DNA of 18,339 nt from NCBI GenBank assembly GCA_021791345.1, contig JAJYWT010000023.1:1-18339 (forward strand). The letters run 5' to 3'. The DNA comes from a bacterium. GTDB lineage: Bacteria; Chloroflexota; Dormibacteria; UBA8260; Bog-877. Below, one piece after another: positions 14,772 through 18,339 of this stretch. Position 1 is the stretch's first letter; each line of letters begins with the position of its first letter. Position numbers and translations under genes: made by a program. Below the pieces are notes generated by a model that had not been told where the DNA came from, did no database searches, and saw nothing but the letters and a program-made list of their open reading frames with translations.

Positions 14772-15785
14772 ATGCCAGTGAGGGTTGGGATCAACGGCTT
14801 CGGCAGGATCGGGCGGAACGTGCTGCGGGCGTTGCGGGGGCGCGACGAGATCGAAGTGGTGGCCGTGAACGACATCACCAGCCCCCAGGTCCTGGGCCAC
14901 CTGCTGCGCCACGATTCCGTTCTTGGCCTGTATCCGGGGACGGTCGAGATTGGTGCCAACTCGCTGGTGGTTGACGGCCGGGAGATCGAGGTCCTGTCGG
15001 CGGCGGAACCGGGCGAGCTGCCCTGGCGGCGGCTCGGAGTGGAGGTGGTGATCGAGGCGTCTGGCCTGTTCACCACCGCGGAGAAGGCTCGGCGGCACAT
15101 CGACCCCGCCGGCGCTCGTAAGGTCATCATCACCGCGCCCGCCAAGGGCGAGGACGTCACGATCGTCATGGGGGTCAACGATGGCCGCTATGACCCCCGC
15201 AGCCACGATGTCATCTCCAACGCGTCCTGCACCACCAACTGCCTGGCCCCGGCGGCCAAGGTGCTGAGTGACTCCTTCGGGATCGAAAACGGAATCATGA
15301 CCACGATCCACTCCTACACCTCGGACCAGCGGCTCCTGGATGCTCCGCACAAGGATCTGCGCCGCGCCCGGGCGGCGGCGCTGTCGATGATCCCCACCTC
15401 GACCGGAGCGGCGCAGGCGGCGGCGCTGGTGCTGCCGGAGCTCCAGGGGAAGTTCCACGGCCTGGCGATCCGGGTACCGACTCCGGACGTGTCCCTGGTG
15501 GACCTGACCGCAACCTTGAGCAGGCCGACGGGAGTCACGGAGGTGAACGAGGCCTTTCGCGCCGCCGCGGCAGGCAGCTTGAAGGGGATCCTGGCGGTTG
15601 CGGACGAACCCCTGGTATCCATCGACTACGCGGGCAACTCGAACTCATCCATCGTGGACGCCCCGACCACCGCCATGTCCGGAGACCGGCTGGTAAAGGT
15701 GCTCGCCTGGTATGACAACGAGTGGGGCTACTCCTGCCGGGTGGTCGACCTCTGCCTCCTGGTCGCATCCCGTCTTTCGAGCTGA
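14772..15785 (+). CDS. gap: Type I glyceraldehyde-3-phosphate dehydrogenase
   Basis: This enzyme oxidises and phosphorylates glyceraldehyde 3-phosphate to 1,3-bisphosphoglycerate with NAD(P). The 337-aa protein is complete: NINGFGRIGRN-type Rossmann start (VGINGFGRIGRN, 5-16), acidic cofactor residue Asp34 in AVNDIT, and the active site SNASCTTNCLAP with Cys153. The phosphate loop HSYTSDQRLLDAPHKDLRRARAAA and C-terminal WYDNEWGYSCRVVDL are also present. Asp34 favours NAD over NADP, though the LDAP loop is not diagnostic. ATG 14772 has AGGAG 7 nt upstream. It is the first gene of the lower-glycolysis operon, 153 bp after rapZ, and is followed by pgk after 13 bp. Confidence 0.97.
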   Translation: MPVRVGINGFGRIGRNVLRALRGRDEIEVVAVNDITSPQVLGHLLRHDSVLGLYPGTVEIGANSLVVDGREIEVLSAAEPGELPWRRLGVEVVIEASGLFTTAEKARRHIDPAGARKVIITAPAKGEDVTIVMGVNDGRYDPRSHDVISNASCTTNCLAPAAKVLSDSFGIENGIMTTIHSYTSDQRLLDAPHKDLRRARAAALSMIPTSTGAAQAAALVLPELQGKFHGLAIRVPTPDVSLVDLTATLSRPTGVTEVNEAFRAAAAGSLKGILAVADEPLVSIDYAGNSNSSIVDAPTTAMSGDRLVKVLAWYDNEWGYSCRVVDLCLLVASRLSS

Positions 15786-15798
15786 CGAGGCCCTCGCA

Positions 15799-16998
15799 AT
15801 GCAGCGCAAGGCGGGACTCGACGAGGCCCCGGTTGACGGGGCGAAGGTGCTCCTCCGAGTGGATTTCAACGTGCCCCTGGACGACTCCGGGGGTGTGCGC
15901 GACGATGCTCGCATCAGAGCCGCCCTGCCCACGATCCGGGAGTTGGTGGCCCGACGGGCGGCGGTGGTGCTGGTAACCCACCTCGGGCGGCCCAAGGGCC
16001 TCGTCGTGCCCTCGCTGACCACCGCTCCGCTGGCGGCCCGGCTGTCCAACCTGCTGGACCGCCCGGTCGCGCACAGTCCGGAGGTGACCGGAGCCGCCAC
16101 CAGCCGGCTGGCCAACGCGCTGGGACCGGGGCAGCTGCTGCTGTTGGAGAACGTGCGCTTCCGGCCCGAGGAGGAGGCGAACGACGCGGCGTTCTCAGCC
16201 GAGCTGGCAGCGTTGGCCGCGGTCTTCGTGAACGACGCGTTTGGCACCGCCCACCGCGCGCACAGCTCAACCGAGGGGGTCGCTCATCTCCTGCCGGGCT
16301 ACGCGGGTCGCCTGATGGAGAAGGAACTGACGCAGCTGGGCCGCATCCTCAATGAGCCGGTCCGGCCCCTGCTCGCGATCATGGGGGGCAGCAAGCTCAG
16401 CACCAAGCTGGGCGTGATCCAGCACCTTTTGCCCAAGGTCGATGGGTTCTGTCTGGGAGGTGCGATGGCGTCGACCTTTCTGAAGGCTCAGGGGGTACCG
16501 ATCGGCCGCTCACTGGTCGAGGAGGCGTTTCTCGGCCAGGCCCGCGAGCTCCGGGACCGGGGCGCCGGGCTCAAGTTGGGCTTCAATCTTCCCGCCGATG
16601 TCGTGGTCGGCGAAAGCCCGACGGCCGAGGAGGCTCAGACCTGCCCCATCCAGGAGATACCCGAGCAGGAGATGCTCCTCGACATCGGCCCCAAGACAGC
16701 TGCGGCGTGGGCAGAAGTCGTGGGCCAGGCGAAGACTGTGGTTTGGAACGGCCCACTGGGGGTTTACGAGAACCCACTCTTCGCCCGCGGGACCGCAGCT
16801 GTCGCAACCGCGATCGCGGAGAGCTCAGCCATCAGCGTCACTGGGGGTGGCGACCTCCAGGCAGCGATCGAGGGACTGGGGCTGACCTCCAAGTTCACCC
16901 ACGTGAGCACGGGTGGAGGCGCGACCCTGGAATTCCTGGAGGGGCGAATTCTTCCCGGCGTCGCGGCCCTGCGGGATTCCCAGCGGACCGCCCCATGA
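15799..16998 (+). CDS. pgk: Phosphoglycerate kinase
   Basis: Phosphoglycerate kinase transfers phosphate from 1,3-bisphosphoglycerate to ADP. The 399-aa, two-domain protein is complete: VLLRVDFNVPLDD near the N-terminus, THLGRPKG, LLENVRFRPEEE, FVNDAFGTAHRAHSSTEGV, MGGSKLSTKLGVI, WNGPLGVYE and the C-terminal STGGGATLEFLEG. Two small departures from the common form are SKLSTK where AKVSDK is usual, and GGGDLQAA where a Ser or Thr often follows the Asp; neither should abolish activity. ATG 15799 has GAGG 8 nt upstream. The stop overlaps the tpiA start as ATGA, so the two are translationally coupled. Confidence 0.97.
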   Translation: MQRKAGLDEAPVDGAKVLLRVDFNVPLDDSGGVRDDARIRAALPTIRELVARRAAVVLVTHLGRPKGLVVPSLTTAPLAARLSNLLDRPVAHSPEVTGAATSRLANALGPGQLLLLENVRFRPEEEANDAAFSAELAALAAVFVNDAFGTAHRAHSSTEGVAHLLPGYAGRLMEKELTQLGRILNEPVRPLLAIMGGSKLSTKLGVIQHLLPKVDGFCLGGAMASTFLKAQGVPIGRSLVEEAFLGQARELRDRGAGLKLGFNLPADVVVGESPTAEEAQTCPIQEIPEQEMLLDIGPKTAAAWAEVVGQAKTVVWNGPLGVYENPLFARGTAAVATAIAESSAISVTGGGDLQAAIEGLGLTSKFTHVSTGGGATLEFLEGRILPGVAALRDSQRTAP

Positions 16999-17765
16999 GC
17001 CCCGCCCTCTCCCCGCCGCCTCTGGTCGCGGGCAACTGGAAGATGCACCAGACCCCAACCGAGGCCGCCCAGCTCACCTCGCAGATCCTCGAGCTGCTGC
17101 CGCCTCAGATCGGGGCGGAGGTGCTCCTGCTCCCGCCCTATCCGTGCATCCAAACCGTTCATGCCTCGCTGCGGGGCGATCCGCGGGTTGGTCTGGGTGC
17201 CCAGAACTGCCACTGGGAGGATCGCGGAGCTTTCACGGGAGAGGTCTCAGCCCCAATGCTCCGAGAGTGGTGCAGTTACGTTCTGGTCGGCCACAGCGAG
17301 CGCAGGAACCTCTTCCATGAGACCGACGAGATTGTGCGATCCAAGTTGGAGGCGGTGCTGCGAGCTGGTATGCGTCCCATCCTGGCGGTGGGAGAGACGG
17401 AGGAGGAGCGTCAGCGGGGCGAGACCAAGACGGTCCTTAAGGTGCAGGCGCGAGCGGGGCTCATGGGGCTGCCCTGGGATCAACTGCTTAGCTGCACGAT
17501 CGCCTACGAGCCCGTCTGGGCGATCGGCACAGGGGCGGCGGCTGGGGTCGCAGATATTGCGGAGGCCGTGGCCGCACTCCGGGCCGTGGTCGAAGAAGCC
17601 GCTGGAGGACCGGCCCCCACGGTCCGCATCCTCTATGGTGGGAGTGTCAACGCGGGCTCGGCGTCCGAACTGCTCGGGGCTGCCGGCGTCGACGGAGCCC
17701 TGGTGGGAGGTGCCAGCCTGGTGGCCAAGGAGTTCTGCGGCATCGTGGCGGCCGTCCCCGGCTGA
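16995..17765 (+). CDS. tpiA: Triosephosphate isomerase
   Basis: This enzyme interconverts dihydroxyacetone phosphate and glyceraldehyde 3-phosphate. The 256-aa TIM barrel has all catalytic residues: Asn14 and Lys16 in VAGNWKMH, His100 in VLVGHSERR, and Glu172 in AYEPVWAIGTG. The phosphate-binding YGGSVN and GALVGGASL follow near the end. ATG 16995 lies within the ATGA overlap with pgk and has no strong Shine-Dalgarno of its own, so it depends on translation of pgk. It is third in the glycolytic operon, with gpmI 85 bp downstream. Confidence 0.97.
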   Translation: MSPALSPPPLVAGNWKMHQTPTEAAQLTSQILELLPPQIGAEVLLLPPYPCIQTVHASLRGDPRVGLGAQNCHWEDRGAFTGEVSAPMLREWCSYVLVGHSERRNLFHETDEIVRSKLEAVLRAGMRPILAVGETEEERQRGETKTVLKVQARAGLMGLPWDQLLSCTIAYEPVWAIGTGAAAGVADIAEAVAALRAVVEEAAGGPAPTVRILYGGSVNAGSASELLGAAGVDGALVGGASLVAKEFCGIVAAVPG

Positions 17766-17850
17766 CGGCCCCATGGGGCAGCAGTCTGCACGATGAACGC
17801 CAACCGACCGGCTTCGCGCGAGCCGAATGAAGAAATGGAGTCTCTTGATA

Positions 17851-18339
17851 GTGACCTGGACTAGGGCGGCTCTGGTGATCCTGGATGGGTTTGGCTGCGC
17901 GCCGCCGGGTCCGGGCAATGCGATCAGGTTGGCGACCACTCCGACCCTCGATCGGCTGTTCTCGACTTACCCCCACACGCTCCTCGACGCGAGCGGCATG
18001 GCCGTTGGCCTGCCAGCGGGGCAGCAGGGCAACTCCGAGGTCGGCCACCTCACCATCGGCGCCGGCCGGGTGGTCCTCCAGGACCTCACCCGCATCTCGA
18101 CTGCGATCGCAGACGGCAGCTTCTATGCCAACCCGGTGCTCGCCGCCGCCGTCGACAAGGCCAGAGACCGGGGTACGACCCTGCACCTGCTGGGGCTGAT
18201 CTCCGATGGCGGGGTCCACAGCCATCAGGACCACGTGACCGCCGTCTGCGAACTGGCCCGTCGTCACGGGCTGAGTTCGGTGGTCGTGCACGCCTTCACC
18301 GACGGCCGGGACACGCCGACAGATGGGGGGGCGACCTTC
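17851..18339 (+). CDS. gpmI: 2,3-bisphosphoglycerate-independent phosphoglycerate mutase, N-terminal part
   Basis: This Mn-dependent enzyme of the alkaline-phosphatase superfamily interconverts 3- and 2-phosphoglycerate. The 163 visible residues contain the metal-site LDGFG (Asp12), the phosphoserine nucleophile Ser62 in GNSEVGHLTIGAGRVV, then GLISDGGVHSHQDH (His124) and AFTDGRDTPTD (Asp151-Asp154). The rest lies beyond the window; the family is about 510 aa. I chose GTG 17851, with TGGAG 10 nt upstream, because it gives the same number of residues before ILDGFG as B. subtilis GpmI. ATG 17827 is in frame and would add eight residues. It follows tpiA by 85 bp and completes the triose-phosphate to 2-phosphoglycerate run; enolase is not seen. 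Confidence 0.93.
   Translation, partial: MTWTRAALVILDGFGCAPPGPGNAIRLATTPTLDRLFSTYPHTLLDASGMAVGLPAGQQGNSEVGHLTIGAGRVVLQDLTRISTAIADGSFYANPVLAAAVDKARDRGTTLHLLGLISDGGVHSHQDHVTAVCELARRHGLSSVVVHAFTDGRDTPTDGGATF

Noticed and set aside
17768..17779. Perfect palindrome GCCCCATGGGGC just after tpiA
   Set aside because: It has no loop or T-run, so it is not a terminator, and a 12-bp GC-rich palindrome can occur by chance.
17793..17864. 23-codon acidic ORF overlapping the gpmI start
   Set aside because: It has no ribosome binding site and no recognisable sequence, and it overlaps the well-supported gpmI frame.
1..18339. Search for CRISPR arrays, IS ends, tRNA genes and attachment sites
   Set aside because: No regularly spaced repeats, transposase genes, cloverleaf-like segments or flanking direct repeats were seen by eye.

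Overview
The window looks like chromosomal DNA from a high-GC bacterium with strong G/C at third codon positions. It uses GTG and TTG starts freely and combines good Shine-Dalgarno sites with tight gene coupling (ATGA, TTGA and TGATG overlaps). The gene order uvrA, small membrane ORF, uvrC, rapZ, gap, pgk, tpiA, gpmI, together with an HpnH hopanoid enzyme and a 2,3-BPG-independent phosphoglycerate mutase, suggests a Terrabacteria lineage of the Chloroflexota/Dormibacterota kind. A typical Actinobacterium would usually have yvcK and whiA between rapZ and gap. This placement is inference from gene content, not a phylogeny. I see no rRNA, tRNA, CRISPR array, IS element or attachment site.

Region 1 (1-2062, minus strand) is a metal-response operon: a permease with two C-terminal YHS domains, a CsoR-type repressor, and the start of a LysE/RhtB exporter cut by the window edge. 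A GC-tract dyad of the CsoR-operator kind sits between a candidate -35 and -10 just upstream of the permease. Region 2 (2075-5176) has a cysteine-free MerR-family regulator divergent from a hopanoid radical SAM gene (hpnH), followed by a second radical SAM gene, moaA. The merR-hpnH gap holds a dyad overlapping a 19-bp-spacer promoter, the classic MerR-activated layout.

Region 3 (5177-8466) is accessory. It has a compact plus-strand set (small ORF, DUF488/YeaO-like protein, zinc-ribbon protein) converging on minus-strand doxX and amidase genes. A MarR-like dyad overlaps a possible doxX -10 box. Region 4 (8467-14618) is a DNA-repair cluster. A 380-bp gap carries TATAAT followed at once by a near-consensus GAAC-N4-GTTC SOS box, then uvrA, an overlapping 50-aa single-span membrane ORF, uvrC and a rapZ homologue whose N-terminal P-loop domain is degenerate and shortened.

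Region 5 (14619-18339) is a lower-glycolysis operon, gap-pgk-tpiA-gpmI, with the last gene truncated by the window end. Together these enzymes interconvert dihydroxyacetone phosphate and 2-phosphoglycerate. The observations most worth following up are the degenerate RapZ with a long inverted repeat in its degenerate segment, the MerR-controlled hpnH promoter, the membrane microprotein wedged between uvrA and uvrC, and the SOS-box/leaderless-ORF arrangement ahead of uvrA.
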